Of a DNA stretch of 45,225 bases, positions 15,396-24,220 are shown one piece after another. Position 1 is the first letter of the stretch. Each line of letters begins with the position of its first letter. The DNA is from Candidatus Desantisbacteria bacterium CG1_02_49_89. GTDB taxonomy: Bacteria > Desantisbacteria > UBA1551. A program made the position numbers and the translations under genes. The stretch spans positions 1-45,225 of the forward strand of contig MNUP01000051.1 of assembly GCA_001871075.1 (NCBI GenBank), written 5' to 3'. The notes beneath the pieces are model-generated. The model ran no database searches. It saw only the letters and a program-made list of their open reading frames with translations, and was not told where the DNA came from.

Positions 15396-18300
15396 TTATT
15401 TCTCGTTCGCCACCCAGACAAGCGGCGGGTTCAGTATCTTCTCCCTCAGCGGCGTGATGTCCGCGGGATAAATGCGCTTGCCCACCGCTATTGCTATCCT
15501 GAGCGCGAGCTTCTCGCCCTGCCTGAATTCCTTCTTGCTCCTCAGCCGCACGTCGTAGTCGCTGTCAAAAAATCCGTACCTGACCCTTTTCACCGGGTCT
15601 TTGTCAAGTATGATCATGCCGCACGCCCTGGGCGTGTTCTTGGGTTCGCCGGCGTACATTAGGTACCCGTCGCTGACAGCCCAGGTCTCAAGCCACCCTT
15701 TTTTATCCTTGGTCTTTTCAGGCATGAACCCGACCCCGTTCGGCCATCCCTGCGTGAATTGCGAAGCATCAAGCCTGGCGCTCACAGGCACGAAATCAAA
15801 GAACCGCGCGTCCTTCTTAAAAGTTATTTCCCTTGAAAGCACGCAGTATTTCGCGAGCGACCAGAACGTCCATACATCCCTCACGGAAAAAGTCTCATTT
15901 TCCACCCTGTTCTCAAAGCAGTATTCGACCGGGCCGGAGGAGATCACGCGCAATGTTGAGGGTATCCTGTCAATTGTTTCAAGATCCCAGTCAGCGTCCG
16001 AGTTGATCTCCTCAACCGGCCTGACATTGCTGTTATACCGCACCGCAAATGAGCCGCCCATATAATGCGCGATATCCTTATAGCCTGCCGCTGATATGCT
16101 TACCGGGTTACCGGAGAACCTTTCGTCGAAAACCCACTGGATCGATCCGTTGCCCACGGAAATGAACCCGGGTTTGTTCTCTAAATATGATCTTGCTTTC
16201 AGGTCGGTTCCGGGAACGCCCGCTTTCTTCAGGCCGGAGTAAAGGTAGTATTTGACAAAGTCCGCGCCCCTCAGGTTCACCATGAACACCATCCTGTTAT
16301 CCTTTATCTCGAACGGGACGCTTACGCCCTCGTCGGAGAAAAGCGCGGTTGAGGATGCGCTCAATCCTTTCGGCAAGTCAGCAAGGCTGACGCTTGCAGG
16401 CTCCCAGTCCTTCCTTTTAAACCCGTCGAACTGGCTGATAAGGTAAATATCCGTGCGCCCCTGAACCACGTGCTCGGGGACCGCCGGCTTTAAAGGTATC
16501 GCGATGAACTTAAAAGGCAGCTGCATGCTGACCTCTTTTCCGTTCTCCGCGTAGGAAACATCGCAGGACCCTTCAGCAGAGATCTCTTCAGGGGCTGCCG
16601 GAACCGGCATTGTAATTTTCATTTTTACCGAAGGAGCTTCTTTGCCCGGCTCTATCACGCTGACAGAACCTTTCACGCCCCCAAGCTGAATTTTCATGTC
16701 CTTGACCGCTGAACCGCCTGAGTTCAGGAATCTCAGGTCAACTTCCCTTACTGAACCTGCTTTCCCGATTATCCTGGTTGTCAGCAGGACAGGCTGCGCG
16801 TTTGCCAGGCATTTCATTCCCTTCCAGAATACATATCTCTGCCTGCCTGACATGACCTCCAGCGCGACTGTCCTGGTCCCGGTAGCGTAATCCGTTGCCT
16901 CAACAGGAAGCTCTATTTTTTGCGAGCCGCCTGCCTCAACCGCGAAAGAAATTTCTTTGGAACTTATTCCGGGAGAGCCTTTTAATCTTACGCTTCCTTC
17001 AGCCTTTGCCTTGCCCGGGTTTGAAACAAGGACCGGCACTGATATTTTCTTTCCGGGCGATATCTCCATCACAGGGCATTCTATCCTGACCGGGCACAGC
17101 TGGACAGCGAAAACCGCGTAAAATCTGATTGGGTAAGAAAAAACAAGCTTGCCGCCCTTCATCGAAAAATCCACTGCCTGGAAATTCCCGGAGTCCGAGC
17201 TGACTGCTGTTACTTCGGTCACAGCCGTGCCTTGCGGGATGTCAAGCGCGAACGTAACATTCTTCCTTGCCCAGGGCTTTGTGAATTCATTGCTGTGCCC
17301 CACCCCTATTCCCCATCCAACATCCCTCCACTCCACTATCTGGCCCCAGGGTACCGCGCTTGCGGCAAGCACCACCATTGTGCCGCCTGCTTTCAGGACC
17401 GGAGCCGCCTTTATTTCATAGCTGTCAACGGTTTTGGAATACGCGGGATAAACGGTTCTCAGCGCGCTCTCGAACATCCGTGGCCGCGAATCGTCGTATT
17501 TGCCTTCTCCCAGCGGCGCGTAGAACGCGTCCAGGAAATCCGAGCCGAATTCGCCGTTAATGAATATTACGCTGCCGCCGTTCTTAAACCCGCATTTTAT
17601 GATCTTGGGATTTTTATCAGTAAAATATGAAAGAACTTCGCTGCCCGCGGGCATTCCGGTTATCTTAAGTTTGGCTGAACCGTCTGAAAATTTTACTCCG
17701 CCGAACTCGTATTCCCCGCCTGACTCAGCTGCTTCCGAATACTTGAGCCCCAGCATATCAGCCCATTTTTTGGAAAGCGTAACGAAAACCGCGGTGCCGG
17801 GCGTTGCCTTGACCCAGTCGAAAATAACGCTGTCCGCGAATTCTCCCTTTCCGTTCTTTCCCAGGTTGAAACCGCACGCAGGCACTATCACTACCTTCCT
17901 GCCTTTCAGTTCTTCGGCTGTCAGGTACGGCTCAGGTATCACGTCGAATGACTGGCTAAGGGTTTCAAGCAGTTTCACCATTCCCAGAACGTCTTTGTCT
18001 TTTCCGCCCTCTCCGCTCGCGTTAAGCCTGAACGGCAAATACTCGTTGTAAACCACTGCTATGTCCTTTTTCCTGCGCTTCTCCGCGAAGCCGCTCTCAA
18101 AGGTTTCCTTGAAAATGGAGCCGAACATTTCCGTAAGTTCCAGGTATTTCCTGCCGTATTCCTTAGTCTCGTCTATGACCGAGCCCTCAAACCATTCGGT
18201 GTGCGTCAGTATCATTATTCCCTCAGGCAGAGTGCTCATTGCCTGGACCCAGGAATATTCATACAGGAACGGGTCCCTTTCTATCCTTCCGCCTGTCCAC

Positions 18301-19283
18301 CTTTGCTGGCGGTCCACGTAACCCGGTGATATCGTGTAAAGGAAAAGCGTGTCAGTGAATTTCGCCACTTCGGAGCAGATCTTCGGGCGGCGGAACGGCC
18401 CGTTCATTTCCCAGCCGAAAGTGTACCAGGTCAGGCCTGTGTGGCCCTTCATATACGCTGTCAGCCCCAGGGTGCTGTTCGAGTTGTCCCCGGTATACAC
18501 GGTCTTGAACCCGGTCCTGCCTTCTACTTCCTTTATAGTTCTCTGCCAGCCCTTGATGAAACCGTCAGCGCGGAATTCCTGCAGATCAGCGAATGACGTA
18601 TTCATAGGTTTCGCGTCCGATATCCTGACAGAGCTGAAATCCGGATAATCCTTTTTCCATTCCTGGCTCAATTTTTCAATTGAACCATATTTCGCGCCCA
18701 GGAATTCCCTGAACCCGTCATCACTCGCTCCCGGAGTGTAGTATGAAACGTAGATGTTGGTCAGTTTCTTCCCTCCTATGTCCGGAAAGCACGGCGATTT
18801 GCCGAATTCAGCCATATATTTTGAAATGAACTCAATATTGGGGTCCTGGCCTTTGGGAGTGTCGTAAGTTTTGTTGATCGTGGAAGGCTCAAGGTACGGG
18901 GACATATAAAGGCCGCGGCCTTCTTTCAGCAGTTCTTCCGCTATGCCGATACTCTTCTTGAAAAGGTTGAAGCTGTTGCCGTTATCCCAGTATGAGAACG
19001 CCGCGTGGTTTATCTGGTATTCGGTTATGCTCTTCAGCAGTTCCTTTATGTCCTTTTTATTATTGATGTTGTTATATTCGTAAGGGGCTGTCCAGCCAAC
19101 AAACCTCCACGGAGGCCCGCCGAACCAGGGATAGTAATACACCCCGACAACCGGCTCCCCGTTCTGCAGCAGCGCGTCCTTTATACCGGCCGCCCGCGCT
19201 TCGCGCGCCTGTGGAATTGAGATCGTCATTGCCGCCGCAATTATTGCTATTGCGATCATAACTGTTAAAGTTATTCGCTTCAT
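15396..19283 (-). CDS. Very large secreted TIM-barrel protein (putative glycoside hydrolase)
   Basis: From the ATG at 19283 (GGCGGGGGGAAT upstream) the product is 1295 aa with a signal peptide (about 1-30, ending QAREARA). Residues about 40-400 resemble GH99/WbsX-like or GH42-like TIM barrels: PVVGVYYYPWFGGPPWRF, INHAAFSYWDN and MILTHTEWFEGS. Residues about 410-600 (DIAVVYNEYLPF, then VVIVPACGFN) look like the flavodoxin-like domain that follows the barrel in GH42-type enzymes. Several beta-sandwich repeats with NPGKAKAEGSV and NSGGSAVKD patterns (about 770-950) and a C-terminal beta-rich domain follow. An upstream in-frame start at 19403 would cross a palindromic repeat and is rejected. Catalytic residues and substrate are not known. 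Confidence 0.72.
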   Translation of the reverse strand: MKRITLTVMIAIAIIAAAMTISIPQAREARAAGIKDALLQNGEPVVGVYYYPWFGGPPWRFVGWTAPYEYNNINNKKDIKELLKSITEYQINHAAFSYWDNGNSFNLFKKSIGIAEELLKEGRGLYMSPYLEPSTINKTYDTPKGQDPNIEFISKYMAEFGKSPCFPDIGGKKLTNIYVSYYTPGASDDGFREFLGAKYGSIEKLSQEWKKDYPDFSSVRISDAKPMNTSFADLQEFRADGFIKGWQRTIKEVEGRTGFKTVYTGDNSNSTLGLTAYMKGHTGLTWYTFGWEMNGPFRRPKICSEVAKFTDTLFLYTISPGYVDRQQRWTGGRIERDPFLYEYSWVQAMSTLPEGIMILTHTEWFEGSVIDETKEYGRKYLELTEMFGSIFKETFESGFAEKRRKKDIAVVYNEYLPFRLNASGEGGKDKDVLGMVKLLETLSQSFDVIPEPYLTAEELKGRKVVIVPACGFNLGKNGKGEFADSVIFDWVKATPGTAVFVTLSKKWADMLGLKYSEAAESGGEYEFGGVKFSDGSAKLKITGMPAGSEVLSYFTDKNPKIIKCGFKNGGSVIFINGEFGSDFLDAFYAPLGEGKYDDSRPRMFESALRTVYPAYSKTVDSYEIKAAPVLKAGGTMVVLAASAVPWGQIVEWRDVGWGIGVGHSNEFTKPWARKNVTFALDIPQGTAVTEVTAVSSDSGNFQAVDFSMKGGKLVFSYPIRFYAVFAVQLCPVRIECPVMEISPGKKISVPVLVSNPGKAKAEGSVRLKGSPGISSKEISFAVEAGGSQKIELPVEATDYATGTRTVALEVMSGRQRYVFWKGMKCLANAQPVLLTTRIIGKAGSVREVDLRFLNSGGSAVKDMKIQLGGVKGSVSVIEPGKEAPSVKMKITMPVPAAPEEISAEGSCDVSYAENGKEVSMQLPFKFIAIPLKPAVPEHVVQGRTDIYLISQFDGFKRKDWEPASVSLADLPKGLSASSTALFSDEGVSVPFEIKDNRMVFMVNLRGADFVKYYLYSGLKKAGVPGTDLKARSYLENKPGFISVGNGSIQWVFDERFSGNPVSISAAGYKDIAHYMGGSFAVRYNSNVRPVEEINSDADWDLETIDRIPSTLRVISSGPVEYCFENRVENETFSVRDVWTFWSLAKYCVLSREITFKKDARFFDFVPVSARLDASQFTQGWPNGVGFMPEKTKDKKGWLETWAVSDGYLMYAGEPKNTPRACGMIILDKDPVKRVRYGFFDSDYDVRLRSKKEFRQGEKLALRIAIAVGKRIYPADITPLREKILNPPLVWVANEK

Positions 19284-19309
19284 ATTCCCCCCGCCATTGA
19301 GTTTGTTGT

Positions 19310-19353
19310 AACTCAAACCTTCAGGTTTGATATCAGGGCTGAAGCCCTGAGTT
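19310..19353. repeat. Three-stem repeat (AACTCA type), copy 1
   Basis: AACTCA/TGAGTT encloses AAACCTtcAGGTTT and CAGGGCTgaAGCCCTG. The copy at 22809-22857 has AGACCTtcAGGTCT instead, a compensating change. A CCCCGA..TCGGGG palindrome (about 19374-19392) follows. Confidence 0.75.
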
Positions 19354-19442
19354 ACTCCAATGCCCCGATATACCGTCGGGGATACGGAATCCCCTTGGGA
19401 CAATTTGCAATTTGAAATGTCTTTTTAAGCTCAACTCCTGTC

Positions 19443-20918
19443 CTATTTAAAGCAGAAGGTGAAAAGCTTCGTGCTTCTTGAAACGAACTTAAGCCTGACC
19501 GGCTTATTTGAAAACCGGCTTACGTCGGTTTTTCCTTTCCAGGAAACCGCCTTCCTTATATAATTCCCGTTTATCACGCCGCAATCGCTTATTCCGTACC
19601 CTTCGATCTCCCTGCCTTTTTCGTCCAAAACCCCCACCCTCGCGCTTCCCGCAGCTCCTGTGTCTATGTTAAGCTCTAATTCTTTGCCTTCAAACAATAA
19701 CGGTTTTGTAACGGCAACTCCGCCTTCGTAATTTGAGTCCAGCGAAGCAAATCCGTCCAGCCTTATTTTCAGCAGCCTGATGACCGAAACTCCTTTTCCT
19801 GTTTTTTTGTCAAGCTTGCCGTGAGTGGTCGAGAACCCGCTGTAATACATCCAGACCTCGTCTTTGACAAAAAGCATTCCCTGTCCCATGTACAGCTGCC
19901 CGTCCTCTTCCCCTTCGGCCGAGGGTTCAAGCTGAACGAAAGGCTGGCGCGATATCCTGTCCCATTTTATCCCGTCCCTGCTCACCGCCATGTGTATGTC
20001 CAGGCAACCGTCATTATTATGCTCTCCGCCGTCCTGCGGTTCCGGAAAATGATAATACATGCTGGGGAACATAAAGTAAACGTTTTCCCCGGCCTTGTAT
20101 TTCACGTAACAGGGATTGTAAAAGTCGCAGTTCGGCGGGTCTTTTCGGTCCGCCCTGAGTATTGTGGGCAGCTCAAGGCTGATTGCCGGCTTTTTTTCTT
20201 TCCCCCACAGATAAAAGGGCGCCTTGTTTTTGGCGTACTGCCAGGGCTGCAGAAGATCATTGATCTCCGCCCTGCATACCACGCGGCGGTTTGAACGGTA
20301 AGGCCCGTTCTCCTCTTTTTCCAGAGACCTGAGTGCTTTTGGGGACAGGTCAACCCTGTTCCTCCACCCGCGTAAATAGGCCGTCCATTTTTGGAGCTTG
20401 TTGTCCCAGAGTATCTGGTTGTTCGTATCGCAGCAGAACGGCAGAAGGACTTTTTCGTTCTTTGACCATTTAAGGCCGTCCGGGGAATACCAGACCGTGG
20501 TCCCCCATTCTATTTCGCTCTGCACGTGGGTGAACCTGAACCTTTGATCCGGGCAGGAAGGATTGAAGTCCACCGTTCCCTCACCGCCTTCCGCGCCCAG
20601 GATATTTGTGTTTTTGATCCCCGCGTAATCCCGCAGGCCCAGTTCCGGCTTTTCCCAGTTTATCCCGTCCCGTGAAACGGCGTAACAGAGAGAATGCTTC
20701 CAGGCGTTGTCAAAAGCGGAATAGAACATTTTATATATGCCTTCGTCCTCGCACGCGCTGAAATACGCGCCCACGATGTAGCTCTCCCACGGCCTGTCGC
20801 TGCGCAGAACTACCTCGGCTTTCCGCGGCCGGTTCATCACGATGCTCACGCCGCTGGTCTTTTTTTTATCCAGCAGCCCCGCGTCTATAAAAAATTGTCT
20901 TCCTTCGCACTTACGCAA
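19443..20918 (-). CDS. GH32/GH43-like five-bladed beta-propeller protein
   Basis: The 491-aa product has repeated blade motifs typical of the GH43/GH32/GH62 superfamily: IYKMFYSAFDN, SLCYAVSRDGINWEKPELGL, TTVWYSPDGLKWSKNEKVLL, DIHMAVSRDGIKWDRISRQ and VWMYYSGFSTTHG. A small C-terminal beta-sandwich closes the protein. No signal peptide is seen, so it may act in the cytoplasm or on imported oligosaccharides. The start is a TTG at 20918 with a strong AAAGGAGG 8 bases upstream, 11 bases after the pyruvate kinase stop, so the two genes are probably cotranscribed. The Asp/Asp/Glu catalytic set cannot be confirmed by eye. Confidence 0.72.
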   Translation of the reverse strand: MRKCEGRQFFIDAGLLDKKKTSGVSIVMNRPRKAEVVLRSDRPWESYIVGAYFSACEDEGIYKMFYSAFDNAWKHSLCYAVSRDGINWEKPELGLRDYAGIKNTNILGAEGGEGTVDFNPSCPDQRFRFTHVQSEIEWGTTVWYSPDGLKWSKNEKVLLPFCCDTNNQILWDNKLQKWTAYLRGWRNRVDLSPKALRSLEKEENGPYRSNRRVVCRAEINDLLQPWQYAKNKAPFYLWGKEKKPAISLELPTILRADRKDPPNCDFYNPCYVKYKAGENVYFMFPSMYYHFPEPQDGGEHNNDGCLDIHMAVSRDGIKWDRISRQPFVQLEPSAEGEEDGQLYMGQGMLFVKDEVWMYYSGFSTTHGKLDKKTGKGVSVIRLLKIRLDGFASLDSNYEGGVAVTKPLLFEGKELELNIDTGAAGSARVGVLDEKGREIEGYGISDCGVINGNYIRKAVSWKGKTDVSRFSNKPVRLKFVSRSTKLFTFCFK

Positions 20919-20929
20919 TCCCGCCTCCT

Positions 20930-21964
20930 TTAATTATCACGGTTCTTTTTTAAAACGGATTGCTCCGTGTATTTAATGATCTGGTTCATCATGCCAACAG
21001 CCAGGTCAGGGTGGCGGCCCACGGCGGTTTCCGCGGAAAGCATCACGAGATCAGTCCCGTCAAGTATGGCGTTGGCAACGTCCGTGACTTCTGCCCGGGT
21101 CGGGATACGGTCCTCTGTCATGCTTTCAAGCATCTGGGTCGCCGTGATCACGAATTTTCCCGCCCTGTTGCATTTCTTTATGATCTCCTTCTGGATCATC
21201 GGTATCTTGTACACGGGGACGGATATCCCCATATCGCCCCTTGCGATCATGATGCCGTCCGATACCTTGATTATGCCGTCAATGTTGCCGATGGCTTCCC
21301 TGCACTCTATTTTGGCGATGACGCGGCAGCCCGCCGGTCTTCCCGATATCAATTTCTTCGCCATCAGGACGTCTTCCCTGCTTCGCACGAATGAAAGCGC
21401 GATGTAATCAACCTTGTTTTCTATCCCGAACCTGATATCAACCAGGTCTTTATCGGGTATGCGCGGGAATTCCAGCTTTGCTTCCGGGATATTTACGCCT
21501 TTGTGCTCGTTCAGGAGCCCGCCTGCAACAACCTGCGCCCTGATCATCTTCCCGGTCCTGCCTTTGACAACAAGGCACAGCCTGCCGTCATCTATATAAA
21601 TACAATGGCCTGCCTTGATACCCGAAATAGAACCCCGGTAATCGAAAGGGATCAGGGGCAATTCCCCCGTTGTGTTTTCCCGGGTCAGCCATACAACCTG
21701 CCTCTTCCTCAGCTCAACCGCCCTGTGGCCCTTCAGCAAGCCTATCCTTATGCGGTTGCCCTGCAGATCCTGCATTATCCTGACGCGGCGGCGGTATTTC
21801 CTGTTAAGCTCTCTTACGATATCCAGGCGTTCCCTGTGCTCCCGCAAGCTGCCGTGCGAGAAATTCAGCCGGACCGCGTCCATACCGGCCAGCATCATCT
21901 TCCGGATGACTTTTGCCGTGCTGCTTGCAGGGCCCAGGGTGGCGATAATTTTTGTCTTTGGCAT
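20930..21964 (-). CDS. pyk: Pyruvate kinase lacking the C-terminal allosteric domain
   Basis: The product is clearly pyruvate kinase, which makes ATP and pyruvate from phosphoenolpyruvate. It has the opening TKIIATLGPASS, the phosphate/K+ loop VRLNFSHGS, a full B domain (about 70-165), the catalytic lysine region VIAKIECREAIGNID, ARGDMGISVP and the signature ITATQMLESM. At 344 aa it ends just after the A domain (AETAVGRHPD...), about 120 residues short of the usual 470. No homologous reading frame follows the stop, so this is a stable short form or an old deletion, not a fresh frameshift. Loss of the C domain would remove the site where fructose-1,6-bisphosphate or sugar phosphates usually regulate the enzyme. 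Confidence 0.93.
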   Translation of the reverse strand: MPKTKIIATLGPASSTAKVIRKMMLAGMDAVRLNFSHGSLREHRERLDIVRELNRKYRRRVRIMQDLQGNRIRIGLLKGHRAVELRKRQVVWLTRENTTGELPLIPFDYRGSISGIKAGHCIYIDDGRLCLVVKGRTGKMIRAQVVAGGLLNEHKGVNIPEAKLEFPRIPDKDLVDIRFGIENKVDYIALSFVRSREDVLMAKKLISGRPAGCRVIAKIECREAIGNIDGIIKVSDGIMIARGDMGISVPVYKIPMIQKEIIKKCNRAGKFVITATQMLESMTEDRIPTRAEVTDVANAILDGTDLVMLSAETAVGRHPDLAVGMMNQIIKYTEQSVLKKNRDN

Positions 21965-22019
21965 TGTGTGTAAGCCTAAAACGATTTATCAACGATTTTG
22001 CAGCGATTTTCCAACGATT

Positions 22020-22502
22020 CTATAACGTTTTTTCCAGGAACACCGCTCCCTTCAGCGGGTTATGCCTGTAAGGCCCGATCTCTTGGAAACCCAGGGACTT
22101 GTACAGCGCGTTCGCTTCCTTAAGCGACGCGACCGTGTCCAGCCGCATCCTTTTATAACCTATTTTCTTTGCTTCGGAAATGATCGCTTCCGCCAGTTTC
22201 CTGCCCAGGCCTTTGCCCCTGGACCCCGGCCGCACGAACATTCTTTTCATCTCGCATATTTCTTTGCTGATCTTCCTTAACGCGGCGCATCCCGCTGTCT
22301 CAGCCCCTTCTTCCGCGAGAATAATACATCCATCGGGGCGCGCGTACTCGCCCGGCAGGCCTGCGAGCTCTTCGGTGAAATTCTGGAAATCCAGGCCGAA
22401 ACCAAGCGAATCCGCGTATTCCCTGAAAAGACGGCGCGCGCTGTCTATATCTTCTTCAGATCCCGCTTCTCTCAGCCTTAACCCGGACTCCTTCTTCATC
22501 AT
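22020..22502 (-). CDS. GNAT family N-acetyltransferase
   Basis: The 160-aa protein has the GNAT fold: GCAALRKISKEICEMKRMFV forms strands 3-4, RPGSRGKGLGRKLAEAII is the acetyl-CoA binding loop (R/Q-x-x-G-x-G/A), and MRLDTVASLKEANALYKSLG with FQEIGPYR ends the domain. It transfers acetyl from acetyl-CoA to an unknown amine. It starts with ATGATG after GTAGGTAAACG and precedes pyruvate kinase by 55 bases, a spacer filled by degenerate AACGATT words. Confidence 0.9.
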   Translation of the reverse strand: MMKKESGLRLREAGSEEDIDSARRLFREYADSLGFGLDFQNFTEELAGLPGEYARPDGCIILAEEGAETAGCAALRKISKEICEMKRMFVRPGSRGKGLGRKLAEAIISEAKKIGYKRMRLDTVASLKEANALYKSLGFQEIGPYRHNPLKGAVFLEKTL

Positions 22503-22595
22503 CGTTTACCTACAATATTGAGCTCATCAAAAGGCGTATATAGTTGAATAGTCGAATTGTGTAAGGAAATTTAAAATAAATTCCTTGCACTACCG

Positions 22596-22729
22596 AAGAG
22601 CCATCGATACAGTTCTGGCTCGAAGGTCCCTGTGTTGAGCTGCGCAGCAGCTACAGGGGCAAATACATCGACCCCGTTCTGACCCGAAGGTCCCTGTGTT
22701 AAGTTCCAGTTTCATCGGAACTACAGGGA
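22596..22729. repeat. Two dispersed palindromic units (type 1)
   Basis: Unit 1 (22596-22658) has stem GAGCCA/TGGCTC, a CGAAGG linker, then lower stem TCCCTGT/ACAGGGG with its last pair broken, bulge GTTG and upper stem AGCTGC/GCAGCT. In unit 2 (about 22673-22729) the first stem is eroded; its second hairpin is TCCCTGT, bulge GTTA, AGTTCC/GGAACT, ACAGGGA. They lie in a gene-free spacer of about 510 bases (22503-23014) that also holds the repeats listed next. Confidence 0.85.
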
Positions 22730-22808
22730 AGGGGTTGCAGGGACAAAACTTTTTTACCACGAAGCTACATTTACAACCACAGGTTAACACAGGTTAACAC
22801 AGTTATGT

Positions 22809-22857
22809 AACTCAGACCTTCAGGTCTGATAAAATATCAGGGCTGAAGCCCTGAGTT
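22809..22857. repeat. Three-stem repeat (AACTCA type), copy 2
   Basis: AACTCA/TGAGTT encloses AGACCTtcAGGTCT and CAGGGCTgaAGCCCTG. It matches 19310-19353 with paired substitutions in the first inner stem. Confidence 0.75.
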
Positions 22858-22858
22858 A

Positions 22859-22905
22859 TCCGCCCCGATGTCCATCGGGGCGAGACCTCGCCCCAAAGGG
22901 GTCCC
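22859..22905. repeat. CCCCGATG..CATCGGGG palindromic repeat, copy 2
   Basis: It is nearly identical to 15287-15320 through GAGACCTC(G/A)CCCCAAAGGGG, then diverges into GTCCCtttGGGAC. Confidence 0.75.
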
Positions 22906-22928
22906 TTTGGGACAATAAAATCCTTGCT

Positions 22929-22995
22929 GTTGCGTTGACACGCTGACACAGCGCCTGCCCGCCAATCTTGTTGGGAGGGATACGTTGATACGCTT
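22929..22995 (-). repeat. GTGTCAACG word array split by a hairpin insertion
   Basis: GCGTATCAACGTATC and GTGTCAGCGTGTCAACGCAACAGCAAGGATTT belong to one word array, but about 31 bases containing GCCCGCCAAtcTTGttGGGaGGG separate them. The inserted piece resembles GCCCGCCA..TGGCGGGC hairpins at 24327 and 28571. Confidence 0.65.
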
Positions 22996-23014
22996 TAAAA
23001 CATATGACTCGTAG

Positions 23015-23245
23015 CTATAACTTCAGCAGCTCCAGCACTTTCATCGTCGCGAACAGCGGCCATATAAAGCCCTTGAAAAAGCCCACCACACCGCCCCAGA
23101 ACGAAACCGCGTGCTTCATGAAATAGATCATCGCCCCGATCACCGTTAAAACATAGCAAAAACCCATGGCACCGCCGCCGTTATCCATTCTCATCCTCCC
23201 TGAAGAACCTTTCTTCTCCGCTTCCTGTCCGCAGCACTCATCCAT
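23015..23245 (-). CDS. Small membrane protein, unknown function
   Basis: From the ATG at 23245 (AAAGGGGGGAAGT upstream) the product is 76 aa. A polar N-terminus with CC is followed by two hydrophobic segments (AMGFCYVLTVIGAMIYFM and FWGGVVGFFKGFIWPLFATM). The second, with FWxGVxGFxKxxxWPxF, resembles a widespread family of tiny uncharacterised inner-membrane proteins. A TTG seven codons upstream would place the ribosome site inside the gene and is less likely. The function is unknown. Confidence 0.65.
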   Translation of the reverse strand: MDECCGQEAEKKGSSGRMRMDNGGGAMGFCYVLTVIGAMIYFMKHAVSFWGGVVGFFKGFIWPLFATMKVLELLKL

Positions 23246-23303
23246 ACTTCCCCCCTTTCCTTTCAATTTGCAATTTGCAATTTACAATTTACAATGATGG
23301 AAT

Positions 23304-24155
23304 TTATCCAATAAATTGCCTGAGGAATTTAAGCCCGAGCCTTAATCCCTCATCGGTGCGTTCCCCGCCGAAAACCGGGTCCTCGTGCTCGATGGCCATG
23401 TTCCCGTTAAAACCTACGTCGTTCAGCGCTTTCATGAACGCTTTCCAGTCTATCTCTCCCCATCCGGGTATGCGGTACCTCCACCAGCCCTCGCCGTATA
23501 TTCCCGTCCTGCTGTAAACGTCGCGCATGATCTCGGTGTCCTTCGCGTGCACGCAGAAGATCCTGTCCCCGAATTCGTATACCGCCTTAATATAATCAAC
23601 GCCCAGCCAGAACAGATGCGACGGGTCGTATTCAAGCCCTATCGCTTTTGACGGCACCGCGTCGAACAGCGCCTTCCAGGTAGCCGGGCTCATCCCTATG
23701 TTACCTATGGTTATCGGGTAGCTTCCCATGTGCGGGCAGTTTTCCATTGCGATCTTTACATTGTTCGCGTCCGCGGCCTTCGCGTATTCCTTAAATACCT
23801 CTTTATAAACAGGCAGGTTGTCCTGAAGCGTCTTGCTCCTATCTCCCCAGGTATTGCACGAGATCACTTCAACTCCGAGCTGTTTCGCGGTCTCCATTGT
23901 TTTTATCATAAACTTGTTGTTCCACGCGCGTTTTTCCTTATCCGGGTCAAGATGGTTGACAGTGCAGTGCAGCATCCCCACCGCTATCTTGTTCTCTTTG
24001 AACACTCCGGCCGCGTTCTCGATCTGGTCCTTTGTCATACTCGGCAGGTCAAGCGCCCCTCCCGGATTAACCACAACCTCCAGGCAGTCGAATCCTGCCT
24101 GCGCCGCGAACTTAACCCGCTCCTCTTTGTATTCCGTCACAAACCCCAGCTTCAT
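23304..24155 (-). CDS. Sugar phosphate isomerase/epimerase-like TIM-barrel protein
   Basis: The 283-aa protein belongs to the AP-endonuclease-2 / xylose-isomerase-like TIM-barrel family. Visible strand-end motifs include MKLGFVTEYKEERVKFAAQAG, FDCLEVVVNPGG, VISCNTWGDRS, IAMENCPHMGSYP, IGLEYDPSHLFWLGVDY, IFCVHAKDTEI and NMAIEHEDPVFGGERTDEG. The E, D, H and E residues at these positions are the usual divalent-metal ligands. It probably isomerises or epimerises a sugar or sugar acid; the substrate is not evident. GGGGGTAAG precedes the ATG. A second protein of this broad family is at 33375-34127. Confidence 0.88.
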   Translation of the reverse strand: MKLGFVTEYKEERVKFAAQAGFDCLEVVVNPGGALDLPSMTKDQIENAAGVFKENKIAVGMLHCTVNHLDPDKEKRAWNNKFMIKTMETAKQLGVEVISCNTWGDRSKTLQDNLPVYKEVFKEYAKAADANNVKIAMENCPHMGSYPITIGNIGMSPATWKALFDAVPSKAIGLEYDPSHLFWLGVDYIKAVYEFGDRIFCVHAKDTEIMRDVYSRTGIYGEGWWRYRIPGWGEIDWKAFMKALNDVGFNGNMAIEHEDPVFGGERTDEGLRLGLKFLRQFIG

Positions 24156-24220
24156 CTTACCCCCGTTTTAGATTCAGAGAGTCAAAGAGTCAGAGAGTCA
24201 AAGTAAATACTCTCTGTGCC

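Noticed and set aside
16895-18648. Several plus-strand open frames opposite the 1295-aa gene
   Set aside because: They have no ribosome sites, no recognisable motifs and their sequence is dictated by the codons of the minus-strand gene.
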